The translations under genes were made by a program, and so were the position numbers. Source: an uncultured Acetatifactor sp. (GTDB lineage: Bacteria; Bacillota; Clostridia; Lachnospirales; Lachnospiraceae). Taken from it: a stretch of 30,803 bases of DNA. The notes below the pieces were generated by a model. That model was not told the origin of the DNA. It ran no database searches and was given only the letters and a program-made list of their open reading frames with translations. Shown in pieces: positions 30,802 through 30,803 of the stretch; positions within the stretch are counted from its first letter, which is position 1, and every line of letters begins with the position of its first letter. The DNA is taken from the NCBI GenBank assembly GCA_934394665.1, contig CAKRRS010000028.1, positions 1-30,803 on the forward strand. Direction: 5' to 3'.

Positions 30802-30803
30802 TT

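Overview
The window looks like a chromosomal segment of a low-to-mid GC Gram-positive anaerobe, most likely a gut Lachnospiraceae (Clostridia). The basis is the dgt-dnaG-rpoD-trmK housekeeping order, a short primary sigma factor with an acidic N-terminus, a TGS-type nucleoside kinase, a fused homocysteine methyltransferase/methylene-THF reductase, and strong AGGAGG-type ribosome binding sites. This is inference from gene families; no database search was possible. Almost every real gene is on the minus strand. The exceptions are two broken genes (10.6-11.8 kb) and a tRNA at the right edge.

Layout: (i) 0-10.3 kb holds a polymorphic-toxin locus. It is a WapA/Rhs-like secreted protein of about 3029 residues with a long YD-repeat shell, an Rhs core ending in DPSG, and a 224-residue C-terminal tip carrying a PD-(D/E)XK-type nuclease signature. 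A candidate immunity gene follows. (ii) 10.3-11.9 kb is a decayed AT-rich patch with an internally deleted tyrosine recombinase and a truncated P-loop kinase. (iii) 11.9-14.9 kb has a trypsin-like lipoprotein protease, the RNase P RNA gene (rnpB) with promoter and terminator, and a GT-C-like membrane glycosyltransferase. (iv) 14.9-21.5 kb is the housekeeping block: nucleoside kinase, trmK, rpoD, dnaG and a dGTPase-like HD hydrolase. (v) 21.6-24.7 kb is a three-gene cassette of unknown role: an HSL-family alpha/beta hydrolase, a zinc-ribbon membrane protein and a condensation-domain-like acyltransferase. (vi) 24.7-25.3 kb holds two identical tRNA-Leu(CAG) genes, each with its own promoter and terminator. 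(vii) 25.3-28.1 kb has an orphan protein resembling the FliD C-terminal region, then the bifunctional methionine/folate enzyme. (viii) 28.1-30.5 kb has a FucO-like iron alcohol dehydrogenase, a TetR-family regulator and a C_GCAxxG_C_C-family protein, with a perfect inverted repeat between regulator and dehydrogenase. (ix) A tRNA-Leu with anticodon AAG and a consensus promoter closes the window.

The most interesting items are the toxin-tip/immunity module, with a visible composition break exactly at the DPSG boundary; the hydrolase/zinc-ribbon/acyltransferase cassette; the rnpB promoter embedded in the stop codon of the upstream gene; and the A34 leucine tRNA. Functions for the immunity protein, the cassette and the FliD-like protein are inferences.
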